Shown here: positions 15,904 through 25,337 of the stretch, in pieces
How the letters are laid out: each line of letters begins with the position of its first letter
Position numbering within the stretch: position 1 is the stretch's first letter
Assembly: GCA_964655005.1 (NCBI GenBank)
Contig: CAZZKE010000018.1
Location: 1-42,258 of the forward strand
Reading direction: 5' to 3'
Source of the DNA: CAZZKE01 sp964655005
Lineage (GTDB): Bacteria; Pseudomonadota; Alphaproteobacteria; Rhodospirillales; JABHCV01
Length of the DNA stretch: 42,258 nucleotides
The notes under the pieces: generated by a model
The model's database searches: none
What the model saw: the letters and a program-made list of their open reading frames with translations, nothing else
Told to the model about the DNA's origin: nothing
Position numbers and translations under genes: made by a program

Positions 15904-17679
15904 TCAGCCGGTGTCCTCATCCAGAAATTGGCCGATTTCGACATTGTCGATCTGGTTCGGCATAAGGCGTTTTTCGGCATATTCCAGATAGACGCCGGAT
16001 TTCAGGAACAACGCGAACAGGTCCGGATCGATATGGTTATCCAGCTTCATAAACGACAGTATGCGGACGCTTTCGCTAAGGGTTTTGGCTTTTTTATAAG
16101 GCCGGTCGCAGGCCGTCAGGGCTTCAAATATATCGGCGATCGCCATGATCCGGGCCGGAAGCGACATATCTTCCTTCCTCAGGCCGCGCGGATAGCCCGT
16201 GCCGACCATCGTTTCGTGGTGGGCGCCGGCATATTCGGGAACGTTTTTCAGGTGCCTGGGAAACGGCAACTGGTCCAGCATGGTGACGGTCTGAACCATA
16301 TGATGATTGATTTTGTAGCGCTCTTCCGCAGTCAGGGTGCCGCGCCGGACGATTAAATTGTGTATCTCGCCGCGATTGTACATGTTCTCGGGCTCGTCCA
16401 TCTTGAAATTCAGCGGATTGTCTTCCGGTGTCTTGTTGGCGGCGTCGCGCTCTATAATGTGTTCGGGCCGGTCGGCCAGCAACTTTTCCCTGGCCGGCGG
16501 CGGCACGTATTCCACCGCTTCCATGCGCCGCAGTTCTTCATGGGAAACGCCGATACGGTCGTCCAGGGTGCGAACCCATTCGATTTCGGCAATTTTTTCG
16601 ATCCGCGCTATGTCTTCGTCGGACATGTATTCGCCGCCGATATTGGCGTTCGCTATGAAGCTGAAATCGTCATCCAGCCGGGCTTGTTTTTCAACCAGTT
16701 CCAGGCGTAACGCCTTTTCATCGCCACCGGCTATGATGGCGTTCAGGCAGTCGATTTCGGCATCCCGTTTCAATACCTCGAAGCGGGTTCGTATTTCGTG
16801 AATACGGTCGTAAATGGTTTCCAGCTTGGTCGCCTTGTCGACAACATATTCCGGTGTCGTCACCTTGCCGCAGTCGTGCAGCAGGGCGGCGATGTTCATT
16901 TCGTAGTACTGTTCTTCGTTAAATTTGAAATCCTTGAAGACTTCGTCCGTCGATTTGCTGGCGGCGGCGGCCAGCATCATCGCCAGTTCGGGCACCCGCT
17001 GGCAATGGCCGCCGGTATATGGCGACTTGGCGTCAATAGCGCCGGCCAGCACCGATATGAAACTGTCCAGCAGCCCTTTCTGCGCTTGAATAAGGTTCTG
17101 GTTATCCAGCGCCACGGCGGCCTGACTGGCCATCGCCTCGATCAGGGGCTGATTGGCTTCGCTGAACGGGACGACCTGTCCGGTGTCGGGGTCCTTGGCG
17201 TTTAGCAGTTGCAAAACACCGATCACGTCGCCGGTATGATTCTTCAGCGGCACGGTTAAAAACGATATCGAACAGTAATCGTGCTTTTTATCGAAACCCT
17301 TGGTGCCTGAAAAATCGAAATCCCCGGCTTTGTAGGCATCGGCGATATTGATGGATTCGCCACTCAACGCGACATGCGACGCGACGTTTTTATGATTGGC
17401 CTCGCCGGTTTCCCGATTATAAAGACGGATCGGAAAGGCCGACACCGGATTGCCGCTGGTGCCCCCGGCGTTGAGTCCGGGCTTGCTGTCGTTAAGCATG
17501 ATTTCGAAGCGCAGGGTGTCGTCGTCATTGCGCAGATACAGCGTCCCGGCATCGGCGTTACAAAGCGATTTGGCCTCCTGAAGGATTCTCTCCATCAGCC
17601 GGTTGTGGTCTCGTTCCAGCGAAAGGGCGAGGCCGATATCGATCAGCCGCCTAAAGCTTTTATCGCCGGTCACACTCAT
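15904..17679 (-). CDS. GAF and HD-GYP domain protein, probable c-di-GMP phosphodiesterase
   Basis: This 591-residue cytoplasmic signalling protein has a GAF sensor domain at about residues 15-195 and an HD-GYP domain at about residues 215-565. Catalytic motifs include HCQRV, LLHDCGK (HDxGK), YAGAHHE and the GYP motif in GTGYPRGL followed by ARIMAIADIFEALT. HD-GYP enzymes linearise cyclic di-GMP. About 150 residues between HDCGK and GYP form an insertion rich in charged helices, larger than in minimal HD-GYP domains. No membrane segment or receiver domain is present, so the GAF domain is probably the input. Confidence 0.88.
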   Translation of the reverse strand: MSVTGDKSFRRLIDIGLALSLERDHNRLMERILQEAKSLCNADAGTLYLRNDDDTLRFEIMLNDSKPGLNAGGTSGNPVSAFPIRLYNRETGEANHKNVASHVALSGESINIADAYKAGDFDFSGTKGFDKKHDYCSISFLTVPLKNHTGDVIGVLQLLNAKDPDTGQVVPFSEANQPLIEAMASQAAVALDNQNLIQAQKGLLDSFISVLAGAIDAKSPYTGGHCQRVPELAMMLAAAASKSTDEVFKDFKFNEEQYYEMNIAALLHDCGKVTTPEYVVDKATKLETIYDRIHEIRTRFEVLKRDAEIDCLNAIIAGGDEKALRLELVEKQARLDDDFSFIANANIGGEYMSDEDIARIEKIAEIEWVRTLDDRIGVSHEELRRMEAVEYVPPPAREKLLADRPEHIIERDAANKTPEDNPLNFKMDEPENMYNRGEIHNLIVRRGTLTAEERYKINHHMVQTVTMLDQLPFPRHLKNVPEYAGAHHETMVGTGYPRGLRKEDMSLPARIMAIADIFEALTACDRPYKKAKTLSESVRILSFMKLDNHIDPDLFALFLKSGVYLEYAEKRLMPNQIDNVEIGQFLDEDTG

Positions 17680-17809
17680 TTCACACCCCCGGTGCTATTA
17701 TTGCCTTTGTTAACACCTGCTTGAAATCGTATCCTTATTTGCCAATGAACACAACAATTGTAGATACCGACCGGTTGATAACAGCCGGCGGGGGAGAGAA
17801 TACCGGGTT

Positions 17810-19339
17810 ATGACTTCCACCAGTTACAAAAGCCTACGGGAATTCATCGTTCGCCTCGAAAACGACGGGCAACTGGTCAGGGTTAGCGAGCCGGTTTGCA
17901 GCGAGCTGGAAATGACCGAAATCCAGACCCGCCTGATCGCCGAAGGCGGGCCGGCGGTGCTGTTTGAAAACGTCATTAACGAGAAGGGCGAGAATCTGGC
18001 GATGCCGGTGCTGGTAAATCTGTTCGGCACCGTCGAACGGGTCGCCATGGGCATGGGCAGGGGGGCTGGCGATTTGCGCCGGGTCGGCGAGACCCTGGCC
18101 TTCCTGCGCCAGCCGGAACCGCCCGGGGGCTGGCGCGACGCGGTTGAAATGCTGCCGTTGCTGAAGACCGTGATGGCCATGCAGCCGAAAATGACGGCCT
18201 CGGCGCCATGCCAGCAAGTGGTCTGGACCGGTGACGATATTGATCTTGGAAAATTGCCGGTGCAGACCTGTTGGCCCGGCGAACCGGCGCCGCTGATTAC
18301 CTGGCCTCTGGTGGTTACCCAGGGACCGGATTCAGGCAAGGGCGGCGACCGCCGCGATGGCCCCAACCTGGGTGTTTACCGTATGCAGGTGACCGGCAGG
18401 AACACCACCATCATGCGCTGGCTCAAGCATCGCGGCGGCGCCCAGCAGTTCGCCCGCTGGAAGCAGACATCGGACCAGCCGATGCCGCTGGCCGCCGTTA
18501 TCGGGGCCGACCCCGGCACCATACTGGCCGCCGTGACGCCGGTTCCCGAAACCCTTTCGGAATACCAGTTCGCGGGCCTTTTGCGCGGCGAGAAGGTGTC
18601 GCTGGTCGATTGCAAGACGGTGCCCCTGAAAGTACCATCGGAGGCCGAGATCGTGCTCGAAGGCCATGTTTCGCTGACCGATGTCGCCGCCGAGGGGCCA
18701 TATGGCGATCACACCGGTTATTATAATTCGGTCGAGCCGTTTCCGGTTTTTACCGTAAGCGCCATAACCATGCGCAAGGATCCCATTTATCTGTCGACCT
18801 ACACCGGTCGTCCGCCCGACGAACCATCGGTGCTGGGTGAGGCCCTGAACGACGTATTCGTGCCGCTGCTGACCCAGCAGTTCCCGGAAATTGTCGATTT
18901 CTGGCTGCCGCCCGAAGCCTGTTCCTATCGGGTCGCCGTGGTCGCCATTAACAAGGCCTATCCCGGCCATGCCAAGCGGATAATGATGGCGGTGTGGTCC
19001 TATCTGCGCCAGTTCATGTATACCAAGTTCGTTATCGTCATCGATGGCGATCTGGATGCGCGCGACTGGAATGACGTGATCTGGGCCATTTCGACCAATG
19101 TCGATCCGGCCCGTGATGTTACCATGGTCGAAAACACGCCCATCGATTATCTGGATTTCGCCTCGCCGGAATCGGGGCTGGGTTCGAAAATGGGTATCGA
19201 CGCGACGGCCAAGATGGCCCCGGAAACCGACCGCGAGTGGGGCCGCAAAATCCGTATGAGCGACGATGTTATCGGTGAAGTGACGCGCAAGTGGGACAGT
19301 TACGGCCTGCCCGGTTCCGGCCGACCGATCTGGAAATAA
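17810..19339 (+). CDS. ubiD: UbiD family 4-hydroxy-3-polyprenylbenzoate decarboxylase
   Basis: This 509-residue enzyme of the prenylated-FMN-dependent UbiD family decarboxylates 3-polyprenyl-4-hydroxybenzoate in ubiquinone synthesis. Typical segments are LREFIVRLENDGQLVRV at the start, NLGVYRMQV, HRGGAQQFARW, EAEIVLEGHV and AAEGPYGDHTGYYN in the middle, and TKFVIVIDGDLDARDWNDVIWA near the C-terminus. Length matches bacterial UbiD. GGGGGAGAG lies upstream of the ATG. Proximity to ubiA supports the ubiquinone role over a catabolic aromatic decarboxylase. The flavin prenyltransferase UbiX is not in the window. Confidence 0.92.
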   Translation: MTSTSYKSLREFIVRLENDGQLVRVSEPVCSELEMTEIQTRLIAEGGPAVLFENVINEKGENLAMPVLVNLFGTVERVAMGMGRGAGDLRRVGETLAFLRQPEPPGGWRDAVEMLPLLKTVMAMQPKMTASAPCQQVVWTGDDIDLGKLPVQTCWPGEPAPLITWPLVVTQGPDSGKGGDRRDGPNLGVYRMQVTGRNTTIMRWLKHRGGAQQFARWKQTSDQPMPLAAVIGADPGTILAAVTPVPETLSEYQFAGLLRGEKVSLVDCKTVPLKVPSEAEIVLEGHVSLTDVAAEGPYGDHTGYYNSVEPFPVFTVSAITMRKDPIYLSTYTGRPPDEPSVLGEALNDVFVPLLTQQFPEIVDFWLPPEACSYRVAVVAINKAYPGHAKRIMMAVWSYLRQFMYTKFVIVIDGDLDARDWNDVIWAISTNVDPARDVTMVENTPIDYLDFASPESGLGSKMGIDATAKMAPETDREWGRKIRMSDDVIGEVTRKWDSYGLPGSGRPIWK

Positions 19340-19468
19340 AATCAAGGAACGCCCCGCCCGGATCCCCGGGCTTCAACTTCGGATTTATCCCGACCGCCCA
19401 TGTCCGGAAACAATTGACGGCCCGCCGCCGCCGCCGATATGTACACGGGGTCAAGGAGACAGATATTA

Positions 19469-20695
19469 GTGGCTACGCAAACCAAACCGGCCCTCGCACT
19501 GGGCGAATTCGTGCCGTTGATGGCGGTGATGATCTCGCTGGTGGCGCTTTCCATCGACGCCATGCTGCCGGCGCTGCCCGACATCGGGCGGGATTTGGGC
19601 ATCGCCGCAACCAACGACCAGCAACTGGTCATATCGGCGCTGTTTCTTGGCTTAGGCTTGGCGCAGATTGTCTACGGCCCGCTGTCGGACAGCATCGGTC
19701 GAAAGCCGGCGATCCATAGCGGCTATGTCTTCTTTGTGATCGGCTGTTTGATGTCGATTTATTCGACGACCTTTGAAATCATGTTGATCGGTCGGGTTTT
19801 GCAGGGTATCGGCGCGGCCGCCCCGCGCATCGTTTGCGTCGCCCTGGTCCGGGACCAGTATCAGGGCCGTGAAATGGCCCGCGTCATGTCTTTCGTGATG
19901 AGTGTGTTTATCCTGGTTCCGGCGATGGCCCCGGCCATGGGCCAGGGCGTCATCATGCTGTTTCACTGGCGGGCGATCTTTGTCGTGTTTCTGGTCCTGG
20001 CGATTGGTGCGTGGCTCTGGTTCGCCAAACGCCAGCCCGAAACCCTGCCGCCGGAACGGCGAGTCAGTTTTTCCTTTTACGTGATATGGCTGGGCGTAAG
20101 GGAAGCCGTCGGCAACCGTCTGGCCCTTGGTTACACGGTGGTTTCCGGGCTGATTTTTGGCGCCCTGGTCGGCTATCTGCTGTCCGCCCAGCAGATGTTC
20201 AGCGCCATTTACGGGATTACAGAGCTGTTCCCGGCCTATTTCGCCGTGCTGGCGCTGTCCCTTGGCCTGGCTTCGGTTATCAATGGCCGGATAGTAATGA
20301 AATTCGGTATGCGGCTATTGTCTTTTTACGCCCTGACAGTCCAGACGATCCTGTCATCGGCATTTTTTCTGTATGTCGTGTATGTGGGTGGGGTGCCGGA
20401 ATTGTGGCTGAATATGGCCTATTTTATCGCCGCGTTTTTCTGCTTCGGCATGTTGTTTGGTAATGTAAACGCGTTGGCCATGGAGCCTTTGGGCCATATC
20501 GCCGGCGTCGGGGCCGCCGTTATCGGTTCCATGTCGACGCTGATATCGGTGCCGCTCGGCACCGTTATCGGCCAGTTGTTTGACGGCACGGTGCGGCCCC
20601 TGATCGGCGGTTTCGCGCTGCTTGGCGCATTGGCCCTGGCGCTGATGTACTGGACCGAACGGCGGCAAAATACGGAACCGGCGGCCAAGTTATAG
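19469..20695 (+). CDS. Bcr/CflA-type MFS drug exporter
   Basis: This protein of about 408 residues has twelve predicted transmembrane helices and the DHA1 Bcr/CflA pattern: LSIDAMLPALPDIGRDL in helix 1, GLAQIVYGPLSDSIGRKP as motif A, and VLQGIGAAAPRIVCVALVRD. It would export a drug-like or other small compound by proton antiport. The GTG at 19469 is chosen because AAGGAG sits about 10 nt upstream; an in-frame ATG at 19439 would place that site inside the gene. The 129-nt gap after ubiD holds a GCCCGG-ATCC-CCGGGC hairpin without a T-tract. Confidence 0.88.
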   Translation: MATQTKPALALGEFVPLMAVMISLVALSIDAMLPALPDIGRDLGIAATNDQQLVISALFLGLGLAQIVYGPLSDSIGRKPAIHSGYVFFVIGCLMSIYSTTFEIMLIGRVLQGIGAAAPRIVCVALVRDQYQGREMARVMSFVMSVFILVPAMAPAMGQGVIMLFHWRAIFVVFLVLAIGAWLWFAKRQPETLPPERRVSFSFYVIWLGVREAVGNRLALGYTVVSGLIFGALVGYLLSAQQMFSAIYGITELFPAYFAVLALSLGLASVINGRIVMKFGMRLLSFYALTVQTILSSAFFLYVVYVGGVPELWLNMAYFIAAFFCFGMLFGNVNALAMEPLGHIAGVGAAVIGSMSTLISVPLGTVIGQLFDGTVRPLIGGFALLGALALALMYWTERRQNTEPAAKL

Positions 20696-20773
20696 GGTCC
20701 GGGCTCGCATTTTCCCCGCAGGTAGTATAGTTTCCGGCGACTTGAATTGATTGTGACAACCGGACCCTCCGCC

Positions 20774-22396
20774 ATGACCCCCACCGATCCTTCTTCGTCT
20801 CAGACCCATGATCTGGCGCGGCATTCCAACGCCTGGCCGTTCGCCGAGGCGCGCGCCCTGGTCAAGCATCTTGGCGGTTTCGGTAAAATGAAGACGCCGG
20901 ACAAGGGATACGTGCTGTTTGAAACCGGATACGGGCCATCGGGCCTGCCCCATATCGGCACTTTCGGCGAGGTCGCCCGCACCCTGATGGTGCGCAACGC
21001 CTTCCATCAAATTTCAGACATCCCGACCAGACTGTTCGCCTTTTCCGATGATATGGACGGCCTGCGCAAGGTGCCCGACAACATCCCCAATGGCGACATG
21101 GTGCGCGAGCATCTGGGCAAGCCGCTGACCCGCATTCCCGACCCCTTCGGCACCCACGAAAGCTTCGGCCACCACAATAATGCGCGGCTGCGGGCGTTCC
21201 TGGATAAGTTCGGCTTCGATTATGAATTCCAGAGCTCAACGGATTATTATACCGGCGGCAAGTTTGATGCCGTGCTGCTCAGGGTTTTGCAAAAGTATGA
21301 CGAAGTCATCAACGTTGTATTGCCGACCCTGGGGGAAGAACGCCGCGCCACCTACAGCCCGTTCCTGCCCATATGCCCGGAAACCGGCGTCGTTTTACAG
21401 GCCCCGGTGATCGAACGCGATGTCGATGCCGGCACCATCGTTTACCGGCGCGAAGACGGCAGGAAGATCGAAACTCCGGTCACTGGCGGTCATTGTAAGC
21501 TGCAATGGAAGGCCGACTGGGGTATGCGCTGGGCCGCGCTTGGCGTCGATTACGAAATGTCGGGCAAGGATTTGATCGATTCGGTCAAGCTGTCCAGTCG
21601 CATCTGCCGGGTGCTCGGCAGCACGCCGCCGCTGAATTTGACCTACGAGCTGTTTCTGGATGATGGCGGGCAGAAGATTTCAAAATCAAAGGGCAATGGC
21701 CTGGCGGTGGAAGAATGGCTGCGGTATGCGCCACCGGAAAGCCTGTCCATGTTCATGTACCAGAAACCGAAGACCGCCAAGCGGCTGTTTTTCGATATCA
21801 TTCCCAAGAGCGTCGATGAATACCTGTCCCATCTGGCCGCCTATCCCGATCAGGATGACGCGAAAAAGCTGTCCAACCCGGTCTGGCATATCCATCAGGG
21901 CCAGCCGCCGGTCGAAGAGGCGCACCTGAGCTACAACATCCTGCTAAATCTGGCCAGTGTTTGCCACACCGAAGACAAGTCGGTGCTGTGGCATTTCATT
22001 GTTCGCTACCGGCCCGATGCCAGCCCGGACGGTGCGCCGTTTCTGGACCGGCTGGTCGAAAACGCGATTAACTATTACCGCGATTTCATCAAGCCCAACA
22101 AGCAATACCGCCGGGCCAACGAAATGGAAGTGGCGGCGTTGCAGGACCTGACCCAGGCGCTGCAAGGCCTGGCCGCCGATGCCGCCGCCGCCGACATCCA
22201 GTCGGAAGTCTATGAAGTAGGCAAGCGCCATCCCTTCGATGACCTGAAGGCATGGTTTGGCGCGCTTTATGAAATCCTGCTTGGCCAGAAACAAGGCCCG
22301 CGCATGGGCTCGTTCATCGCCCTTTATGGCCTGCCCGAAACCATAAAACTGATTCGACGCGCCATAAACGGGGAAGACATGCTATCGGGACCGTGA
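20774..22396 (+). CDS. lysS: Class I lysyl-tRNA synthetase
   Basis: This protein of about 540 residues charges tRNA-Lys by the class I mechanism. The HIGH-type motif is PHIGTF in GPSGLPHIGTFGEV, and the KMSKS-type motif is KISKSKGN. Class I LysRS is archaeal in type but is the standard enzyme of most alphaproteobacteria, so no recent transfer is implied. The ATG at 20774 (MTPTDPSS) fits the family better than a TTG at 20747, though neither has a strong ribosome site. The 3' end overlaps the convergent receiver-domain gene by 15 nt. Confidence 0.93.
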   Translation: MTPTDPSSSQTHDLARHSNAWPFAEARALVKHLGGFGKMKTPDKGYVLFETGYGPSGLPHIGTFGEVARTLMVRNAFHQISDIPTRLFAFSDDMDGLRKVPDNIPNGDMVREHLGKPLTRIPDPFGTHESFGHHNNARLRAFLDKFGFDYEFQSSTDYYTGGKFDAVLLRVLQKYDEVINVVLPTLGEERRATYSPFLPICPETGVVLQAPVIERDVDAGTIVYRREDGRKIETPVTGGHCKLQWKADWGMRWAALGVDYEMSGKDLIDSVKLSSRICRVLGSTPPLNLTYELFLDDGGQKISKSKGNGLAVEEWLRYAPPESLSMFMYQKPKTAKRLFFDIIPKSVDEYLSHLAAYPDQDDAKKLSNPVWHIHQGQPPVEEAHLSYNILLNLASVCHTEDKSVLWHFIVRYRPDASPDGAPFLDRLVENAINYYRDFIKPNKQYRRANEMEVAALQDLTQALQGLAADAAAADIQSEVYEVGKRHPFDDLKAWFGALYEILLGQKQGPRMGSFIALYGLPETIKLIRRAINGEDMLSGP

Positions 22397-23788
22397 GCGG
22401 GGCCGTCGTTTTTTCTTGTCGTGTTTGTCCGAGACATCCTGAAGTTTTTTCATGAATGCCTCGATATCGTCATCTTTTTCTTCAGGGGCGCCGCTATCTT
22501 TGGCCGCGTCCGTTTCGTTTTCCGGCTTTTCAATTTCGGTCCAAACGTGGATTTCCTCGTTCATAACCGTATTTATTGCGGCCAGCAATTCGGCGCGGTC
22601 AATTGGCTTGCCCACGCATTCATTCATTCCCGATTCAAAATATTCACGCCGGTGGCTTTCCATCGCGTCGGCCGTTACCGCGATGACCGGGGTTTTGGAC
22701 CTGTCGCCGGGCAACTGCCGAATGGTGCGGGTCGCTTCGGGGCCGTTCATTTCCGGCATGTTCACATCCATGAAGACCAGATCGAAATCTCCGTTTACAA
22801 TGGCGTCAACTGCCAGCAGACCATTTTCGACAATTTCCAGTTGGTGGCCGAAAGCCTCGATTGTCACCTTGATCAGTTGCTGATTAACCGGGTTGTCTTC
22901 GGCGGCCAGTATTTTCAAGGGCCGTTGGGTCTTTACCTCGTCGATTTTGGAAGCCCTGGGGTGCCGGCTTATGGCTTTTACGGCATCGGTCCGGTGCTCC
23001 GGAATATTGCCGAACACCCCCCATTGAATCAGCAGTTCGCCGATACTCTCCGTAAAATTCGAACTTTTTTGGACCACCGATATGTTTTCCGGCAGATCCT
23101 GCAAATTTTCGCTGTCGGCCTGATAGCTGGTAAGCAGCACGAAATGAATATCGCGCAGGACATCGACGGCGGCGAACATATTGCTAAGTTCCCGCCCGTT
23201 GAAAGGCCTCATGTCATAATTGACAAATACGATGTCGGGCGTAAGGTCGACGGCGATCGACAATGCTTCGAGGCCGTCATAGGCGCGCATGACGCGAAAA
23301 CCGCATGACAACAGTTCCCTGGCCACCATTTTCCGCTGTAATCCGGACGGCATCACCAAAAGAACATTTATGTTGTGGGTCTGCTGGGTGCTGAACGTCA
23401 CCAACTGGCCGGTCGGAAGGGAATTGAGAATGCTGTTCTGGGTATCGCCGACGATGGATTCATTGGTCGAAATCAAATCCGTCATCAGGTTCAGATAGAC
23501 ACGGATATCCGCTATGTTTTCCTCTCGAACGCCACCCGTGTTTTCCAAATAATCTTCCAGCATGTGGGCGACGCGCCCCAGCAGCGGGAATCCGAAAGTC
23601 GCGCCTTGACCCTTGATGTTGTGTATATGGCGCTGGATGCCGAGAAGCTTTTTCTCGTCAATGCCCGTGCCGTCGGCGAGTTGGTCGAGTTTCGTTTCTA
23701 TATCGTCAAGCTGGTCACGGGCCGATTCGATGAATTCCTGGCGTAGTTGGGCCAGAATGTCATCGTTAAGGATCGTTTCGTCCTGCAT
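22382..23788 (-). CDS. HPt and double receiver protein without kinase domain
   Basis: This 468-residue cytoplasmic phosphorelay protein starts with an HPt domain (about residues 5-105) whose phosphorylatable His is in HIHNIKGQGATFGF. A receiver-like domain (about 130-260) follows in which the usual acceptor Asp is replaced by Asn in DIVFVNYDM, so it is probably a pseudo-receiver. A second, complete receiver (about 300-420) has AAEDNPVNQ, acceptor Asp in LVFMDVNMPEMNG, and Lys in GKPID. The tail is acidic, then very basic (KKRRPRSRSR). No histidine kinase or output domain is present. The ATG at 23788 has AGGGGA upstream; longer in-frame starts run into the space beside tam. Confidence 0.85.
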   Translation of the reverse strand: MQDETILNDDILAQLRQEFIESARDQLDDIETKLDQLADGTGIDEKKLLGIQRHIHNIKGQGATFGFPLLGRVAHMLEDYLENTGGVREENIADIRVYLNLMTDLISTNESIVGDTQNSILNSLPTGQLVTFSTQQTHNINVLLVMPSGLQRKMVARELLSCGFRVMRAYDGLEALSIAVDLTPDIVFVNYDMRPFNGRELSNMFAAVDVLRDIHFVLLTSYQADSENLQDLPENISVVQKSSNFTESIGELLIQWGVFGNIPEHRTDAVKAISRHPRASKIDEVKTQRPLKILAAEDNPVNQQLIKVTIEAFGHQLEIVENGLLAVDAIVNGDFDLVFMDVNMPEMNGPEATRTIRQLPGDRSKTPVIAVTADAMESHRREYFESGMNECVGKPIDRAELLAAINTVMNEEIHVWTEIEKPENETDAAKDSGAPEEKDDDIEAFMKKLQDVSDKHDKKKRRPRSRSR

Positions 23789-23910
23789 GGATTTCCCCTG
23801 CTCTTTCACCGCCGTGCCGGGCTTTTTGTGTCCAGCCCTTGTGAAATAAGAACTCGGTCCCGCCAGTTCCAGCTTTTCCTTAAAAGGCCGGCTTCCCGCC
23901 GCCCCGCGAA

Positions 23911-24678
23911 CTATGCCGTGACGACCATAAACAGCCGGCGGAAGGGGAGCAGGGTTTTGCCGTCCGGCCGCCGGGGATAGGCGGCGGCGACCAGTCGACC
24001 GTACGTATTCAGGAATTCGCCGCTTTCCTGCGGATCGTCCAGGGCATCCAGGAAACGCTTCAGCGCGGTTCCCATAGTCCATTCCAGTACCGGATTTTCA
24101 CCGTCCAGTATATGCACATATTCGGTTTGCCAAAGGCTCAGATGTTGGGAAAGCGGGGCTAGCAGGTCGTAATAAAAGGCCGGTTCCTGAACATTTGACG
24201 GCCGCAGCAGGGGGGACAGTTTTTCCATCCATGGTCCGGACTGCACCGCCGCGGCAATGGCGGTATGGGTCGCCGCCAAATGGTTGCGTGGAATTTGCAC
24301 CGCCAACTGCCCGCCCGGCGCCAGCAGGCCGAGCAACCGGGTAAACAGGTTTTCATGGTCCGGAATCCAGTGCAGGGCGGCGTTGGAATAAATCAGCGAC
24401 GGCGGGTTTTCCGGTCGCCAACCGGCCACGTTCTCCTCCCGCCAGTCAATCCCCTTTATCTTGGAGGCCTTGGCCAGCATCTCCGGGGAACTGTCGACCC
24501 CCTGAATCCTGGCCTTCGGGAAGCGTTCGGCCAGGATCGCCGTTACATTGCCCGGGCCGCAGCCCAGATCGACGATAGTGGCCGGATTTTCCAGGGAAAT
24601 ACGGGCCATCAGGTCAAGGGCCGGTTGCAGCCGTTCGCCGGAAAATTGCAAATATTGGGACGGGTTCCAGACGGTCAT
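23911..24678 (-). CDS. tam: Trans-aconitate 2-methyltransferase-like methyltransferase
   Basis: This 255-residue class I SAM-dependent methyltransferase has motif I VDLGCGPGNVTAILAERFP near residue 35, the acidic loop GVDSSPEMLAKA, and the Tam-typical segments WNPSQYLQF at the start and SNAALHWIPDHENLF. Tam methylates trans-aconitate, which otherwise inhibits aconitase. The ATG at 24678 overlaps the stop of the Sel1-repeat gene as ATGA, so the two are coupled. The assignment to Tam rather than another methyltransferase rests on these segments and length. Confidence 0.85.
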   Translation of the reverse strand: MTVWNPSQYLQFSGERLQPALDLMARISLENPATIVDLGCGPGNVTAILAERFPKARIQGVDSSPEMLAKASKIKGIDWREENVAGWRPENPPSLIYSNAALHWIPDHENLFTRLLGLLAPGGQLAVQIPRNHLAATHTAIAAAVQSGPWMEKLSPLLRPSNVQEPAFYYDLLAPLSQHLSLWQTEYVHILDGENPVLEWTMGTALKRFLDALDDPQESGEFLNTYGRLVAAAYPRRPDGKTLLPFRRLFMVVTA

Positions 24679-25253
24679 TTGTCGGCCCAGCTTTTCTTTA
24701 ACTGATCGGCTTCCAGCCGTTGCGTCGGGGTCAGGTATTTGTCGACGTCGGGCCAGAAGGTTCCCGGCGGCAGGCCGCGAGTATCGGCGGCCAGGTCGAG
24801 CCACATGAAGGCGGTCGAAAGGTCGCTTTCGACCCCCTCGCCGGTTACGTACATTACCCCGAAGGCGTGCTGGGCATCCGGGTATCCGGCGTCGGCGGCC
24901 CGGCCGATCCAGTCGCTGGCTTTTTCCAGATCGCGTTTAACGCCCAGTCCGCGCCGATACAACTGGCCCAGGGTATATTGCGCGGGGGCGAAGCCCTGCC
25001 CGGCGGCTTTTTTCCACCAGGCCACGGTTTGCGCCGGATTAATGGCGACGCCGCGCCCCTGGGCATAGAGAAACCCAAGCATGTGCTGGGCGTAGGGATC
25101 GCCATTTTCGGCGGCCGGCAGCCACTCTTTCAAGGCGGTGGCGTAGTCGTTTTTTTCGTATGCTTCCAGTCCGGCCTCGAATCCGGCCCAGCCCGGCCTG
25201 GCCAAAAGAACCAGCATCAACAGAACAGGCGCCAGGAACCGGTATGTGGGCAT
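24675..25253 (-). CDS. Secreted Sel1-like repeat (SLR) protein
   Basis: This 192-residue protein has a signal peptide (RFLAPVLLMLVLLARPGWA) and about four Sel1-type helical repeats. Clear units are NGDPYAQHMLGFLYAQGRGV, GFAPAQYTLGQLYRRGLGV and GYPDAQHAFGVMYVTGEGV, each with the A-x-x-x-LG-x-x-Y core. SLR proteins are periplasmic or envelope adaptors. It is encoded immediately upstream of tam with a 4-nt overlap. No partner is evident. Confidence 0.85.
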   Translation of the reverse strand: MPTYRFLAPVLLMLVLLARPGWAGFEAGLEAYEKNDYATALKEWLPAAENGDPYAQHMLGFLYAQGRGVAINPAQTVAWWKKAAGQGFAPAQYTLGQLYRRGLGVKRDLEKASDWIGRAADAGYPDAQHAFGVMYVTGEGVESDLSTAFMWLDLAADTRGLPPGTFWPDVDKYLTPTQRLEADQLKKSWADK

Positions 25254-25337
25254 TATCCGTCTCCGCAGGTAACTGATTTTCCGATCGATTCGAAAAAGTC
25301 ACGGCAAACTGTCCGCCCGCAAGGGGGGCAGGCGGCC

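Noticed and set aside
18332..19345. 337-codon open reading opposite ubiD
   Set aside because: UbiD motifs on the plus strand are unambiguous and the reverse reading is His/Gly-rich without family features.
19350..19378. GCCCGG-ATCC-CCGGGC hairpin after ubiD as a terminator
   Set aside because: The stem is short and no T-tract follows, so it is not listed as a terminator.
22421..23308. 295-codon open reading opposite the HPt/receiver gene
   Set aside because: It is a mirror frame of a well-supported multidomain protein.
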